Source: Pseudochelatococcus contaminans (GTDB taxonomy: Bacteria > Pseudomonadota > Alphaproteobacteria > Rhizobiales > Beijerinckiaceae). Taken from it: DNA of 64,000 bases. Position numbers and translations under genes: made by a program. Shown here piece after piece: positions 41,701 to 50,973 of this stretch. Location: contig NZ_JACICC010000002.1 in the NCBI RefSeq assembly GCF_014195635.1, positions 62,001 through 126,000 of the forward strand, given 5' to 3'. The notes under the pieces were generated by a model. The model made no database searches, was not told the DNA's origin, and worked only from the letters and a program-made list of their open reading frames with translations. Numbering within the stretch: position 1 is the stretch's first letter; every line of letters starts with the position of its first letter.

Positions 41701-42221
41701 TGGAGACCGGCGATTCCAGCAGCGTCCTCCAGAATCCGCCGGCGCGCCTGCGGTTTTGCCGCGATGATCTCGCCGATCTGCCCCTGACGCACCATCGCGT
41801 GCGAACGCGCGCCCGTCGCGGCATCGGCAAACAGCAATTGCACATCACGCGCCCGCGCCTCGCGACCGTTGATGCGATAGGCCGAGCCACTGTCGCGCGT
41901 GATCTTGCGCGACACCTCAAGCGTATCCGAATCATTGCAGAAGCTTGGCGCGGTGCGCGCAGTGTTATCAATGGTCAGCATGACCTCGGCGCTGTTACGC
42001 GCCGGACGCGTCGACGAGCCGCCGAAAATCACATCGTCCATGCCGGATGCACGCAACGACTTGTAGGAGCTTTCGCCCATGACCCAGCGCAACGCCTCGA
42101 CAAGGTTGGACTTGCCGCAGCCGTTCGGCCCCACCACGCCGGTAAGGCCGGGTTCGATCAGGAACTCGCTCGGTTCAACGAAAGTCTTGAAGCCGACGAT
42201 TCGCAGCCGGTTGAGCTTCAA
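38760..42221 (-). CDS. smc: Chromosome segregation protein SMC
   Basis: A 1153-residue condensin ATPase. The N-terminal Walker A is GPNGCGKSN (31-39); long coiled coils flank a hinge near the middle (GGGISILDMLQVAKGYETAL). The C-terminal ABC signature LLSGGEQALTAIAL and Walker B PVCVLDEVDAPLDDAN complete the head. It compacts and segregates the chromosome with ScpA/ScpB (not in the window). The DsbA-like gene lies 28 bp upstream on the same strand, a common rhizobial arrangement. Confidence 0.97.
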   Translation of the reverse strand: MKLNRLRIVGFKTFVEPSEFLIEPGLTGVVGPNGCGKSNLVEALRWVMGESSYKSLRASGMDDVIFGGSSTRPARNSAEVMLTIDNTARTAPSFCNDSDTLEVSRKITRDSGSAYRINGREARARDVQLLFADAATGARSHAMVRQGQIGEIIAAKPQARRRILEDAAGIAGLHSRRHEAELRLRAAEDNLRRLEDVMHEIDGQVDGLRRQARQAGRYRALSADIRRLEAVSLLIAWCEARDQVAGSAAACGQDESAVTACGERQAQTAYAQGIAAHALAQARAAEEATAQNYQNLVQQHARLEAEEKRARERTADAARRIVELERDIVREKAQAQDAGTTIARLRDEDGALAARLEGADFDLAEAAEVVAMTLAALEDADAELARVQAGVADVAARRAELSRRLTREEERLVELTREHDHVAQELAALIERAGPDDVDILAGRAEACEALYEEAESSADAARAALTEARAEEAALRQPMSEAERRVQRIEAEIAALRRLAAPDARGGGISILDMLQVAKGYETALGAALGDDLLAGLDPSAPAHWRTTWPDENDDTPTAAFPPGVEPLSDKVSGPPALERRLRAIGIVDRESGAELQAILTLGQRLVTREGDVWRWDGFTSAADAPSAASRRLEERNRLADLETEAEQAQEEAGVVRDRLDAAQTRIRSAAEAETRTIDARQAARRTLEDARAALTAAERANTATATRRAALEEAVSRLATGRDQAGEGVKTASAELSALPEVDEAGSARARAAATAARGAHGDAERSLQSLQRDVAARRRRRDAIAAELRAWDERAARAAGVLEDIGERLDIARETQIEQTEAAEELLLQHAVAAGDAREAEAAVVAAGEARRAAETALVTAETAARAALDALSAAREARARSQAVAEAAQENLVRISHRIADALGIAPEQLRAHAGIEEEAEIPAADAVENDLVRLRQERERLGAVNLRAEEELAQMQDKREGIGAEHDELTEAIRRLRTAIGNLNREGRERLLAAFSEVNTHFQHLFTLLFGGGTAELTLIDSDDPLEAGLEIYARPPGKKPQVLTLLSGGEQALTAIALIFAVFLTNPSPVCVLDEVDAPLDDANVERYCALLRDMVERTQTRFIVITHNPITMAAMDRLFGVTMAEKGISQLVSVDLAVAETIREAG

Positions 42222-42249
42222 GGCATACCCTCGGAACGAATGATCCGAA

Positions 42250-42900
42250 TCAGCCCGCGAGCAATGGCTCGATGGCCTTGTCGAGATCGTTGATCGTCAG
42301 TGCGCCCAGATGACGCTTGCCATTGATGAAGAACGTCGGCGTGGAGTTGATGCTGAACTTGTTGGATGCCGCCTCGCGCACCGCCGTCACGCCATCGTAA
42401 AGCTTGCGATCCTTGATGGTGGCGTTGAAATCTTCCTGCGTGATGCCGGCCTGCCGCACCGTGGCGAGCAGCGAATCAAGCGGCTTGTCGTCGCCGGGCT
42501 TCGCCCACGTGCGACCGAGCTGGTCGAACAGCAGCCCCGTGATGGGATAATAATGCTCGTTGCCCTTGGAACGCGCCAGCATGAAGCCGAGCAGGGCCAG
42601 ATCATCCAGCGGGAACTCGCGCAGAATGAAGCGCACCTTGCCGGTGTCGATATACTTTTCCTTGAATGCCGGAAAAGTATCCTGGTGGAATGTCGCGCAA
42701 TGGCCGCACGTCAGAGAGGCATACTCGATCACCGTCACCTTGGCGTCGTTCGAGCCGAGCACGACATCGCCGAGAGGCCCCTGTTCGGCAAGCGTGACGA
42801 CAGATGCGTCCTGCGCCATCGCGGGGCGAACGCCCGGCCCCATCAGTCCGACGGCTGCTCCGGCGGCCATTGCCGTAATCACATGTCGACGCGTCGTCAT
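42250..42900 (-). CDS. DsbA-family thioredoxin-like protein
   Basis: A 216-residue exported thioredoxin-fold protein. The N-terminus TTRRHVITAMAAGAAVGL resembles a Tat-type signal with cleavage after PAMA. The redox site is Cys65-Gly-His-Cys68 (SLTCGHCATFH), and the cis-Pro loop reads INSTPTFFINGK. It probably forms or isomerises disulfides in the periplasm. ATG 42900 places the twin Arg at residues 4-5. It is encoded just upstream of smc, likely in the same transcript, with no obvious functional link. Confidence 0.9.
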   Translation of the reverse strand: MTTRRHVITAMAAGAAVGLMGPGVRPAMAQDASVVTLAEQGPLGDVVLGSNDAKVTVIEYASLTCGHCATFHQDTFPAFKEKYIDTGKVRFILREFPLDDLALLGFMLARSKGNEHYYPITGLLFDQLGRTWAKPGDDKPLDSLLATVRQAGITQEDFNATIKDRKLYDGVTAVREAASNKFSINSTPTFFINGKRHLGALTINDLDKAIEPLLAG

Positions 42901-43198
42901 CTTTCCCAGTCTCCGAATGAAGGTACACGGCATTAAAGCACATGCCGCCCGCCAAAGCATCCCGCCCCTCACCGAGGCTTATGGCACAGGCAGCACGCTC
43001 CTACACATCTGGCGCCGGCCGCAACATCAGCCGACCGGAACGCCAGCTGCAAGGTGATCCGCCTTGCACCGCGACGCAAGCGTGTTTGATGACGATCACG
43101 AATATATCAACGCGTCCCGACGCCCCATCCCCAGACCATCTCCCGCAAACGTCCCCGAAGCGACAGCGGCAAGGTGGCGTTGGGCAAGGCGGCGGATA

Positions 43199-44491
43199 TC
43201 AGGAATGACTGATGCGCTCGATGTTCGCGCCGCACTGGCCGAGTTTCAGCTCCAGAGCCTCGAATCCGCGGTCGAGATGGTAGACGCGGTTCACCGTCGT
43301 CTCCCCTTCTGCCGCCAGCGCGGCGATGACCAGCGACACGGATGCCCGCAGGTCCGTCGCCATTACGGGCGCGCCGGTCAGGCGTTCAACGCCGTCGACA
43401 TAGGCAAGATCACCGTCCAGGCGGATGCGCGCCCCGAGCCGCGCCAGCTCCTGCACATGCATGAAGCGATTCTCGAAGATGGTCTCGCGGATACGCGACG
43501 TCCCCTTCGCCTTCGTCATCAGCGCCATGAACTGGGCTTGCAGGTCTGTGGGGAAGCCCGGGAACGGTTCGGTCGTGACGTCCACGGCGCTGATGCCGTG
43601 GCCGTTGCGGCGCACGCGGATGCCTTCGTTGGTGGAAGAGATTTCCGCTCCCACCTGCACGAGCGTATCGAGCGCATCCTGCAACAGGTCCGGACGTGCG
43701 CCTTCCAGCATCACGTCGCCGCCGGTCATGGCCACGGCCATGGCGTAGGTGCCGGTCTCGATGCGGTCTGGCAGCACGTTATGTTCGGCGCCGTGCAGGC
43801 GCGCAACGCCGTCAACAACGATTCGCGACGTGCCTGCCCCGGTGATTCGCGCGCCCATCGTGTTGAGGCACAGGGCAAGATCGGCGACTTCAGGCTCGCG
43901 CGCGGCATTCTCGATCACGGTCGTTCCGTCCGCGAGCACAGCCGCCATCAGCGCCGTGTGCGTGCCGCCCACCGTGACCTTGGGGAACACGATATCGTTG
44001 CCCTTCAGGCCCTTGGGCGCACGTGCAATCGCATACCCGCCCTCGATGTCGATCGTCGCGCCGAGGCGTTCCAGCGCCATCAGCAGCAGGTCGACCGGCC
44101 GCGTGCCGATGGCGCAGCCGCCGGGCAGCGAGACGCGCGCCTCGCCCATGCGTGCCAGCAGAGGCGCAATCACCCAGAAGCTGGCCCGCATCTTCGACAC
44201 CAGATCGTAGGGGGCGGTTGTATCGATGATATGGCGAGCGCGCAGCCGCACGCTCTGGCCCGTCACAGCCGTCTGTCCAGGGCGCTTTCCGGCAACGCCG
44301 TGGTCGACGCCGTGGTTGCCGAGAATGCGCAGGAGCTGCGCCACGTCCGCGAGGCGCGGCACGTTGTGAAGCTGCAGGGTTTCATCGGTCAGCAGGCTGG
44401 CGATCATCAGGGGCAGCGCCGCGTTCTTCGCGCCAGAAATCGGGATGGCGCCGTTCAGCTCCGCACCGCCGACAATCCTAATCCGGTCCAT
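43199..44491 (-). CDS. murA: UDP-N-acetylglucosamine 1-carboxyvinyltransferase MurA
   Basis: MurA transfers enolpyruvate to UDP-GlcNAc, the first committed step of peptidoglycan synthesis. The fosfomycin-target Cys126 lies in [25 protein letters not shown] and the C-terminal [13 protein letters not shown] are canonical. 430 residues is the normal length. The small basic protein gene ends directly before its start codon (TGA at 44494-44492, ATG at 44491). Confidence 0.97.
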   Translation of the reverse strand: MDRIRIVGGAELNGAIPISGAKNAALPLMIASLLTDETLQLHNVPRLADVAQLLRILGNHGVDHGVAGKRPGQTAVTGQSVRLRARHIIDTTAPYDLVSKMRASFWVIAPLLARMGEARVSLPGGCAIGTRPVDLLLMALERLGATIDIEGGYAIARAPKGLKGNDIVFPKVTVGGTHTALMAAVLADGTTVIENAAREPEVADLALCLNTMGARITGAGTSRIVVDGVARLHGAEHNVLPDRIETGTYAMAVAMTGGDVMLEGARPDLLQDALDTLVQVGAEISSTNEGIRVRRNGHGISAVDVTTEPFPGFPTDLQAQFMALMTKAKGTSRIRETIFENRFMHVQELARLGARIRLDGDLAYVDGVERLTGAPVMATDLRASVSLVIAALAAEGETTVNRVYHLDRGFEALELKLGQCGANIERISHS

Positions 44492-44683
44492 TCAGTCACT
44501 TCCCTTCAAGTCATCCGGCCTTTCGGGCACGGTCGGCGCCGCGTCCGGCGCGGGCTGCGGCGCATCGCACGCCGGGGCGGCGGCATCCCGCTCGCGCTCA
44601 CGCGTCTGGCGTTTGCGGCGTTTCAGGTTTTCGCGCAGGGCGGCCGAGAGCCGCGCCTGACGATCTGTGGCGGTTGCGTTCAT
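44492..44683 (-). CDS. Small basic hypothetical protein upstream of murA
   Basis: A 63-residue protein: a basic helix (DRQARLSAALRENLKRRKRQ) followed by an Ala/Pro-rich acidic tail. Similar short proteins with an LRENLKRRK-type helix precede or follow cell-envelope genes in many alphaproteobacteria, without a known function. It abuts murA with zero spacing, so translation is probably coupled. Confidence 0.65.
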   Translation of the reverse strand: MNATATDRQARLSAALRENLKRRKRQTRERERDAAAPACDAPQPAPDAAPTVPERPDDLKGSD

Positions 44684-45065
44684 GACAATCTGGCCAGCCG
44701 GAAGAAACGTCCCTGTCGCCTGCTTTCACCCCGGCCGAGCAAGAGCCGGCGCACCATTGAATGCCAAGCGTTACTCACCGGAACAGCCTCGCGCAACTGA
44801 ATAATGCCATTTTCGCCCCCGCGCATGCGGCGATACCGCCACTTGCGCGTGCTAACGTGGCGTGGAAAGTCTTGATTTATCGTTGACTGGAACGATACTG
44901 ACGAACAAACAATGCGCAACAGTCCCGGTGCCATGCGGCTGGACCGTCATGCTCCGGAACCGGGACGCTTCTGGTCAAGCAGCAACCGCAGACGAAATAT
45001 CCGATCTAAGCGCCCGATCGGATCGCCATGCCCGCTCTGCTTGCCGCGGCCGTGATGGACAGCAG
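44684..45065. other. Intergenic region upstream of hemA
   Basis: About 380 bp between divergent genes. The hemA frame remains open through the right half (to 44862), but that part shows no ALA-synthase similarity. A possible hemA promoter lies at 44872-44899. I looked for a TTGAT-N4-ATCAA FNR/FnrL site and found only an imperfect half-site (TTGAT at 44872). Confidence 0.45.
44872..44899 (+). promoter_or_regulatory. Possible sigma-70-type promoter for hemA
   Basis: TTGATT (44872-44877), a 16-bp spacer, then GATACT (44894-44899); four of six matches in each box. It lies about 170 bp before the hemA ATG. Confidence 0.35.
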
Positions 45066-46292
45066 ATGGATTACGATCATTTTTTCAACGCCGCCCTCGA
45101 CACCCTGCATCAGGAGCGGCGATACCGCGTTTTCGTCACGCTTGAAAAAGATGCCGCGCGCTTTCCGCACGCCACCCGGCAAACGCCGACCGGCACATCC
45201 GATGTCGTGATCTGGTGCTCCAACGATTATCTGGGCATGAGCATGCATCCCGATACCATTGGCGCCATGGTGGACACCGCGCGCCAGATGGGTGTCGGCG
45301 CGGGTGGCACCCGCAACATTTCCGGCACCAGCGGCCCCATCGTTGCGCTTGAGAGGGCATTGGCGGATCTGCATCGCAAGGAATCGGCGCTGGTGTTCAC
45401 CTCCGGCTATGTTTCGAACGAAACCGGCATCGCCACACTGGCGAAACTGCTGCCCGATTGCCTTTTGCTGTCGGACGAGTGGAACCACAACTCGATGATT
45501 CAGGGCGTGCGCCGTTCGGGAGCGGAAAAAGCCGTGTTCCGCCACAACGACCTTGAGCATCTGGAAGACCTGCTGAAAGCCGCCGGGCGCGAACGGCCCA
45601 AGATGATCGTCTTCGAGAGCGTTTATTCCATGGATGGCGACGTCTCCCCCATCCATGCCGTGTGTGACCTCGCGGACAAGTACAACGCCCTCACCTATAT
45701 CGACGAGGTGCATGCGGTCGGCATCTACGGCGAGCGCGGCGGGGGGTATTCAGAGGAAGTCGGCGCACAGGACAGGCTCGACATCATCGAAGCCACGCTC
45801 GCCAAGGGCTTCGGCTGCATCGGTGGCTATCTCGCGGCAAAATCCTCGATCATCGATGCCGTGCGTTCCAACGCCCACGGGTTCATCTTCACCACGGCGC
45901 TGCCCCCCGCGGTGGCCGCGGCGGCGGCGGCATCCGTCACCCACCTGATGAATAGCAATACCGAGCGCCTCGCTCAGCGCAAGCAGGTGCAGCGCACGAA
46001 GGAAGTGCTCGTCAAGGCCGGGCTGCCGGTGCGGAAAAACCCGACGCATATCGTGCCCGTCATCATCGGCGATGCGGAGCGCACCAAGCTCGCCAGCGAC
46101 CTGCTGCTGGACGACCACGGCATCTACGTCCAGCCGATCAACTACCCCACCGTTCCACGCGGCACGGAACGGCTGCGTATCACGCCGACGCCGTTCCACT
46201 CCGATGAACTGATCGACCAGCTGGCGGATGCGCTCGTGGCCGTATGGGGCAAGCTCGGCCTGCCGCTACACGCCCCGCAGGAGGACGCATGA
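45066..46292 (+). CDS. hemA: 5-aminolevulinate synthase
   Basis: ALA synthase condenses glycine and succinyl-CoA, the C4 route to heme typical of alphaproteobacteria. [20 protein letters not shown] is the family start (ATG 45066). [35 protein letters not shown] and the PLP-binding Lys247 in [12 protein letters not shown] are all present. 408 residues. An upstream extension to 44862 is open but not homologous. It supplies heme for the cytochromes matured by the ccm genes and for the globin sensor in this window. Confidence 0.97.
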   Translation: MDYDHFFNAALDTLHQERRYRVFVTLEKDAARFPHATRQTPTGTSDVVIWCSNDYLGMSMHPDTIGAMVDTARQMGVGAGGTRNISGTSGPIVALERALADLHRKESALVFTSGYVSNETGIATLAKLLPDCLLLSDEWNHNSMIQGVRRSGAEKAVFRHNDLEHLEDLLKAAGRERPKMIVFESVYSMDGDVSPIHAVCDLADKYNALTYIDEVHAVGIYGERGGGYSEEVGAQDRLDIIEATLAKGFGCIGGYLAAKSSIIDAVRSNAHGFIFTTALPPAVAAAAAASVTHLMNSNTERLAQRKQVQRTKEVLVKAGLPVRKNPTHIVPVIIGDAERTKLASDLLLDDHGIYVQPINYPTVPRGTERLRITPTPFHSDELIDQLADALVAVWGKLGLPLHAPQEDA

Positions 46293-46498
46293 AACAGGCA
46301 GTGAAAAAATACATCTTGCCGGCGTAATCCCGTATGCCGGGGGTTGACGGGTGCGCCATGCCTGCTTATGGGTGTGCGCACGGTTTGGGGCGCTCCACTG
46401 CTTCGCTTGTGGACAACCCCATCAAGACCTTGCCGCCCGATCCCGGTGCTGGCAATGTCCGCCCCGTTATGAGGGGCGGCAGGTCACACCGCCCAGAC

Positions 46499-46573
<75 letters not shown>

Positions 46574-46708
46574 GTCCAATCAAAGAATTGGTGCTGGTTA
46601 CTGAAGAATATGGGCAGTTTAAATCACTTTCGAATCTGGTATTGTCCGGTGCCGATGCATTCTATGCCCAATAGATATGCTGTCGTTGTACATACGGAGA
46701 GATTCGTG

Positions 46709-47086
46709 ATGAAAAAAGCCGCTATTCTTGTGTCCGGTATTCTCGCCCTCGGCTTTGTGAGCGCAGCTCAGGCTAATCCGGTTCCGAAACCCTCGCGGGA
46801 TTATGCCGGTAACTATAAGACCTTGGTCGAGGATCAGAAGGCAACGCCACAAGTCGCGCGTTGCGTAGCCAGCGGTTATGATCTCGCCAGCGGCGGACAT
46901 GATTATGATCGGCTTGGCTTTACGGAACAAGATATTGCGGCAGCCAAAATATCCGGCACGAACGTTTCCGTCTCCGGTCAGGGGCGCAAGAAATCAGACG
47001 GCATAACCTGGGTCGATATCACAGTCCAGTGCACCGAAAACGCTGACAAGCTGACTGCAATTGAGATCGTGACAGGCCGTCCGTGA
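46709..47086 (+). CDS. Small secreted hypothetical protein
   Basis: Not recognised. 125 residues with a clear Sec signal (MKKAAILVSGILALGFVSAAQA, cleavage before NPVPKPS) and two cysteines in the mature part (ARCVASGYD and VQCTENADK) that may form a disulfide. GGAGA lies 9 nt before ATG 46709. Composition is lower in GC than neighbouring genes. It has its own terminator at 47121-47157. Confidence 0.85.
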   Translation: MKKAAILVSGILALGFVSAAQANPVPKPSRDYAGNYKTLVEDQKATPQVARCVASGYDLASGGHDYDRLGFTEQDIAAAKISGTNVSVSGQGRKKSDGITWVDITVQCTENADKLTAIEIVTGRP

Positions 47087-47120
47087 TTGTGTAGTTTTGC
47101 ACGGCATCAGCTTTATTTCA

Positions 47121-47157
47121 CTCCCCGGCGGCCGCCATGGTCGCCGGGGAGTTTTGT
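47121..47157 (+). terminator. Intrinsic terminator
   Basis: CTCCCCGGCG and CGCCGGGGAG form a perfect 10-bp stem around an 11-nt loop, followed by TTTTGTTC. It ends the secreted-protein gene and may also serve the convergent lipoprotein gene. Confidence 0.88.
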
Positions 47158-47164
47158 TCTATGA

Positions 47165-47440
47165 TCAGTTGCAGCGCTGGTAGCGACGGCCCTGGTACCA
47201 GTATTCCTGGCAGCGGGGAGCCGTGGCGGCACCGACGATGGCGCCGCCAGCCGCGCCGATTGCGCCACCGGCCAGAGCACCGCCAGCCGAACCGGAAGCC
47301 AGACCGCCAACCAGTGCTCCGCCAGCGCCGCCGATAAGCGCGCCGCCGACAGCACGGTCGGTCGGGTTGCTGGTGTTACAGGCAACGAGGCCAGCAGCCA
47401 TCATCGACAGAATGGAAACTTTGAGCAAAACCTTACGCAT
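47165..47440 (-). CDS. Glycine-zipper outer-membrane lipoprotein
   Basis: A 91-residue protein with a lipobox (MMAAGLVAC-NTS) after a short signal. Its body is a run of Gly/Ala helices with GxxxG spacing (GGALIGGAGGALVGGLASGS), and it ends APRCQEYWYQGRRYQRCN with two Cys. Such glycine-zipper lipoproteins (YMGG/OsmB/SlyB-like) stiffen or span the envelope; the exact role is unknown. ATG 47440 is preceded by GAGGAAGAG. Confidence 0.85.
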   Translation of the reverse strand: MRKVLLKVSILSMMAAGLVACNTSNPTDRAVGGALIGGAGGALVGGLASGSAGGALAGGAIGAAGGAIVGAATAPRCQEYWYQGRRYQRCN

Positions 47441-47742
47441 GTCTCTTCCTCCTCACCTCGATCCCGGAAAGACCACCGGCGGACGCCGGGCCGAACACGG
47501 GTATTGATACAGCAAGTTGACGCTTCGCGCGATGTCAATCATCCCGCCCCACTGCCCCGGCATCGGGATCAACCGGGTTTCATCAAGTACAACGGCGGAA
47601 ATACGGATTTGTGCCATACACAATTCGCGCAGGACCATTTTTTCCTGCGCTTTGCATTCTGGCCGATAAAAACAGGTTCCGACTCATCTCCGGGGAGAAG
47701 AAAAGCCGTATTCGCTTTGCTTGAAAACGCTTTATGCGCGCA
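47441..47742. other. Intergenic region without a recognised feature
   Basis: About 300 bp; presumably the promoter of the lipoprotein gene and the 3' end of the gene to the right. No structured repeat or supported open frame was seen. Confidence 0.4.
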
Positions 47743-48132
47743 TCAGGAGCTTGCGCGAGACGTCGAGCCCAACTGCCCGGTCGCTGCTGGCGTGCTGCCG
47801 GAGCGGAAGCGCTTGGACAGCAGTGAAACGTCCTGTCCAACGCTGTCGAGCAGGTCGATAAGCCACACCTGTTCCTTGCCTACCGATTCCGTCACGCTCT
47901 GGCGGATGATTTCGATCTTCGCCGCAACCTCGTATTCGTTGCGGGCAGTCAGGCCGCCTACGGCCCGCTCGATCGATTTCAGTTCGCGCACCAGCTCCTC
48001 GCGCAGCGAACGCTGATCGTCGGCGTTGATCAGCGGCGAGTCGAGCATGCCCCGCAATGCCGCCCAACGCAGGCCAAAGGAAGACACGGTGTTCTGCTGG
48101 TCGTGTTCGGAATGCGAGGTAACAGAAGTCAT
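47743..48132 (-). CDS. Hypothetical cytoplasmic helical protein downstream of chvI
   Basis: Not recognised. 129 residues, soluble, predicted mostly helical and charged in the middle (SLREELVRELKSIERAV; YEVAAKIEIIRQSVTESV), with a Ser/Thr-rich tail. ATG 48132 is preferred to an upstream in-frame start at 48171. It lies 286 bp after chvI on the same strand, where chvG is usually found in rhizobia, but it has no kinase features. Confidence 0.7.
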   Translation of the reverse strand: MTSVTSHSEHDQQNTVSSFGLRWAALRGMLDSPLINADDQRSLREELVRELKSIERAVGGLTARNEYEVAAKIEIIRQSVTESVGKEQVWLIDLLDSVGQDVSLLSKRFRSGSTPAATGQLGSTSRASS

Positions 48133-48378
48133 TATGATGCTCCGAATTCGTTGCGGCCAATCGCCCGGCAATGTTTGCCGGTCATTGTGCCGGAAAGCCC
48201 ATCACGGACGGTTCTCAGGCGCTGACATTCTCACGGCTCTTATCTATTTTCCGTAAAGGAATGCTTTTCAGCGACGCGAGACTTTACCCCGGCCATTCAC
48301 GCCTGACGTTTTTCATCGCGCCGGAGCCGAAGCTTTGTCGATAAAGTCTTCGAAGCCGGCTTTGTTCCCTCTGACAAA

Positions 48379-48410
48379 GTCATGGGGTTTGACAGTCATG
48401 GGGTTTGACA
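48379..48410. repeat. Perfect 16-bp tandem duplication just after chvI
   Basis: GTCATGGGGTTTGACA occurs twice head to tail (48379-48394 and 48395-48410), starting 8 bp beyond the chvI stop codon. Each unit has TCA/TGA inverted ends. It may be a pair of regulator sites in front of the next gene or a recent slippage duplication. Confidence 0.8.
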
Positions 48411-48418
48411 GCCTTGAA

Positions 48419-49120
48419 TCAGGCTTCCTTGAAGCGGTAGCCGACGCCATAGAGCGTTTCGATCATGTCGAAATTGTCGTCGACAGCTTTGAACTTCTTG
48501 CGAAGCCGCTTGATGTGGCTGTCGATGGTGCGGTCGTCGACATAAATCTGGTCGTCGTAAGCTGCATCCATTAGAGCGTTACGGCTCTTGACCACGCCGG
48601 GGCGCATGGCGAGCGCCTGCAGGATGAGAAACTCCGTCACCGTCAGCGTAACGGGCTCGTTGCGCCACATGCTCGTGTGACGTTCGGGGTCCATTTTCAG
48701 GAAGCCGCGCTCCAGAACCCGCGACGTCTCGTTTTCGCGCGGAGCAGCCTGATCGCGCGGCGCGGCGCGGCGCAGCACGGCGCGGACGCGCTCGACCAGC
48801 AGCCGCTGCGAAAACGGTTTGCGGATGTAATCATCGGCGCCCATCTTGAGGCCGAACAGCTCGTCGATTTCCTCATCCTTCGATGTCAGGAAAATCACCG
48901 GCATATCGGACTTCTGCCGCAACCGGCGCAGAAGCTCCATGCCGTCCATGCGCGGCATCTTGATATCGAAAATGGCGATGTCCGGCGGATCCTTGGCCAG
49001 CCCTTCGAGCGCAGCCGCGCCATCGGTGTAGGTTTGGATGCGATAACCTTCCGCCTCCAGCGCAATCGATACCGATGTCAGGATGTTACGGTCATCATCT
49101 ACTAGGGCGATTGTTGGCAT
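48419..49120 (-). CDS. chvI: Two-component response regulator ChvI
   Basis: An OmpR/PhoB-type regulator of 233 residues: receiver domain with phospho-acceptor Asp52 ([13 protein letters not shown]), and a winged-helix C-terminus ([20 protein letters not shown]). [20 protein letters not shown] and [20 protein letters not shown] match rhizobial ChvI closely. In that group ChvG/ChvI responds to acid and envelope stress, controlled by ExoR. The partner kinase ChvG, normally directly downstream, is absent here. Confidence 0.92.
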   Translation of the reverse strand: MPTIALVDDDRNILTSVSIALEAEGYRIQTYTDGAAALEGLAKDPPDIAIFDIKMPRMDGMELLRRLRQKSDMPVIFLTSKDEEIDELFGLKMGADDYIRKPFSQRLLVERVRAVLRRAAPRDQAAPRENETSRVLERGFLKMDPERHTSMWRNEPVTLTVTEFLILQALAMRPGVVKSRNALMDAAYDDQIYVDDRTIDSHIKRLRKKFKAVDDNFDMIETLYGVGYRFKEA

Positions 49121-49545
49121 ACGACGTCGCTCTCCTTGAAACGTGCTGACAGTAGTCACGGTCAAGCAAGGTCAAATTGTGGCACACACGCCTCATGCAA
49201 GTCCGTTAACAGGTCAATCCCCAGCAACTTTAAGTGTTTCAAGCAATCTGCCTGCCGGCGGATAACGTATCCCCAAGGCCGTCTCCGCGTTTTTGGAAAA
49301 CGCGAAAGTGGCCGGACTTTTCGATGTCGAGCGTAGTCCTGTCGTTCGGATATTTTCACCCGATCAGGAAAACGCTCCAGCACGTCACAAGCCTACACCC
49401 TTGCCGAACCTGATACAATCGCCGCCGCCATGCGCGATCCACCCATCAACATCCCGTTGACCGGTCATGCCCGCCTGCAATCCATTTTGCCGCTTTATTC
49501 CTTGCGCCCGGAAGCTGTTGCGAGGCTTGCGCCGCAGATGCAGGC
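49121..49545. other. Intergenic region upstream of chvI
   Basis: About 425 bp between chvI and the end of the monooxygenase gene, both on the minus strand. It must hold the chvI promoter. A perfect 8-bp inverted repeat CGCGTTTT-TGG-AAAACGCG lies at 49286-49304. pckA, often divergent from chvI in rhizobia, is not present. Confidence 0.5.
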
Positions 49546-50811
49546 TTACAGCCCCTCTCCCCGCAACAGGCGCGGAGCCGCGCCGGTGAGACCGGCAGCC
49601 TCACGCGCCAGAAGCCGCTTCACACCCGGCAGGCGGTCGACAATGCCGGCGCCCAGATCACGCGCTATGCGAACGGGAAAAATATCGTTTGAAAACAGCC
49701 GGTTCATCACGTCCACGGCCGCGCCGGTGCTGACAACATCGAAGCGCCGCGCGCGTTCATACGCTTCCAGCACGCGCCCGCCTGCCGGATCGAGACCGAG
49801 ACGGACATTGGCGGCGACGGCTTCGGCCAATGCCGCCACATCCCGGAATCCCACATTGAGCCCAAGCCCCGCCAGAGGATGCACGATGTGCGCGGCATCG
49901 CCAACCAGCGCCAGCCGCTCGCCGGTGAAACGGCGCGCAACGCCGATGGCGAGCGGAAAGGCGCGCGGCGTGTCGAGCAACGTCAAGGGGCCAAGCGTGT
50001 CGCCGAAACGCCGGGTCACGGCGCGGATGATATCCTCACTGTCCAGCGTCACCAGAAAACGCGCTTCGTCTTCCGGCTCCACCCAAACGATGGACGAGCG
50101 GTTGCCCGTGAGAGGCAGCATGGCGAAAGTGCCGGCGGGCAGGAAGTGCTGCACCGCCACGCCCTCGTGCGGACGCTCATGGCCGATGGTGGCGACGATA
50201 CCCGCCTGCCCATAGGAACGGCCCGTCCAACCGATGCCCGCCCGCCTGCGCAAGGGCGAGTTGCGCCCATCCGCCGCCACGACGAGCGCCGCATGATGCA
50301 CGGAACCATCTGCAAGGGTCAGTCGCGCCGGGCGCGAGGCAGATGCCTCGACGTTGCTGACGCCGGCGGCGACAAAACGAATCCCCGCCTCCGATGCAGC
50401 ATCACGCAGGGCGGCGATGAGCGCGTCGCCCTCCACCATATGCGCCAGCGGCCCGTCGCCGGCCTCCTCCTCATCGAAGGACAGCAGCGGCTGGCGCACG
50501 GCATCGCCAAGGCGGCTGTCGGTTATGCGCATCCGGGTAACGGGTTCGACATCCCCGGCAAGGCGATCCCAGACGCCGAGCACACCCAGCATCAGCTGCG
50601 AACCACGGGCCAGCGCATAGGCCCGGCCTTTTTCGTGCACCGGCTCACGCGCCAAAGCCGGATCGTAGACCGTGACATCGTAGCGTCCGCGAACCGCGTG
50701 GCGCAGCGCCAGGGCAGCGGCAAGGCCGACCGCTCCGCCGCCAACCACCCCGATGGTGCGCGCGTCCGCTACCGTCTTGCCCGTAGCCGGGCTATCAGCA
50801 ACTTCGGTCAT
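49546..50811 (-). CDS. UbiH/UbiF/VisC/COQ6-family FAD-dependent hydroxylase
   Basis: A 421-residue flavoprotein monooxygenase. The N-terminal FAD motif VVGGGAVGLAAAL (22-34), the central DGRNSPLRR, and the second FAD motif LVGDAAHIVHPLAGLGLNVG identify the UbiH family, which hydroxylates the ubiquinone ring. Which ring position is modified cannot be assigned from sequence. ATG 50811 follows GAGAGGCTG. It is divergent from tesB. Confidence 0.9.
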   Translation of the reverse strand: MTEVADSPATGKTVADARTIGVVGGGAVGLAAALALRHAVRGRYDVTVYDPALAREPVHEKGRAYALARGSQLMLGVLGVWDRLAGDVEPVTRMRITDSRLGDAVRQPLLSFDEEEAGDGPLAHMVEGDALIAALRDAASEAGIRFVAAGVSNVEASASRPARLTLADGSVHHAALVVAADGRNSPLRRRAGIGWTGRSYGQAGIVATIGHERPHEGVAVQHFLPAGTFAMLPLTGNRSSIVWVEPEDEARFLVTLDSEDIIRAVTRRFGDTLGPLTLLDTPRAFPLAIGVARRFTGERLALVGDAAHIVHPLAGLGLNVGFRDVAALAEAVAANVRLGLDPAGGRVLEAYERARRFDVVSTGAAVDVMNRLFSNDIFPVRIARDLGAGIVDRLPGVKRLLAREAAGLTGAAPRLLRGEGL

Positions 50812-50973
50812 CAGCCTCTCCCCGCCTCTGGCGACTTCCATATATATGCACGATGCGTACCGCTGGAACAGGTTTCCCGTCAACCGGCAGGGGACGACGG
50901 AGCGATGGTTGCCGGGCGGCGGCACGGCGCGCTATAAAACAAGCGTTCGGTATCGTCAGAGGATGTATTGCTC

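Noticed and set aside
44865-44890. FNR/FnrL box upstream of hemA
   Set aside because: Only one half-site (TTGAT) is present; the second half does not match ATCAA.
44862-45065. N-terminal extension of hemA
   Set aside because: The frame is open, but ALA-synthase similarity begins at MDYDHFF (45066); the extension looks like non-coding leader.
49430-50215. Long open frame on the plus strand across the UbiH-type gene
   Set aside because: It is antisense to a well-supported flavoprotein, is Arg/Ser/Pro-rich in composition, and has no family motif; GC-rich DNA gives such shadows throughout the window.
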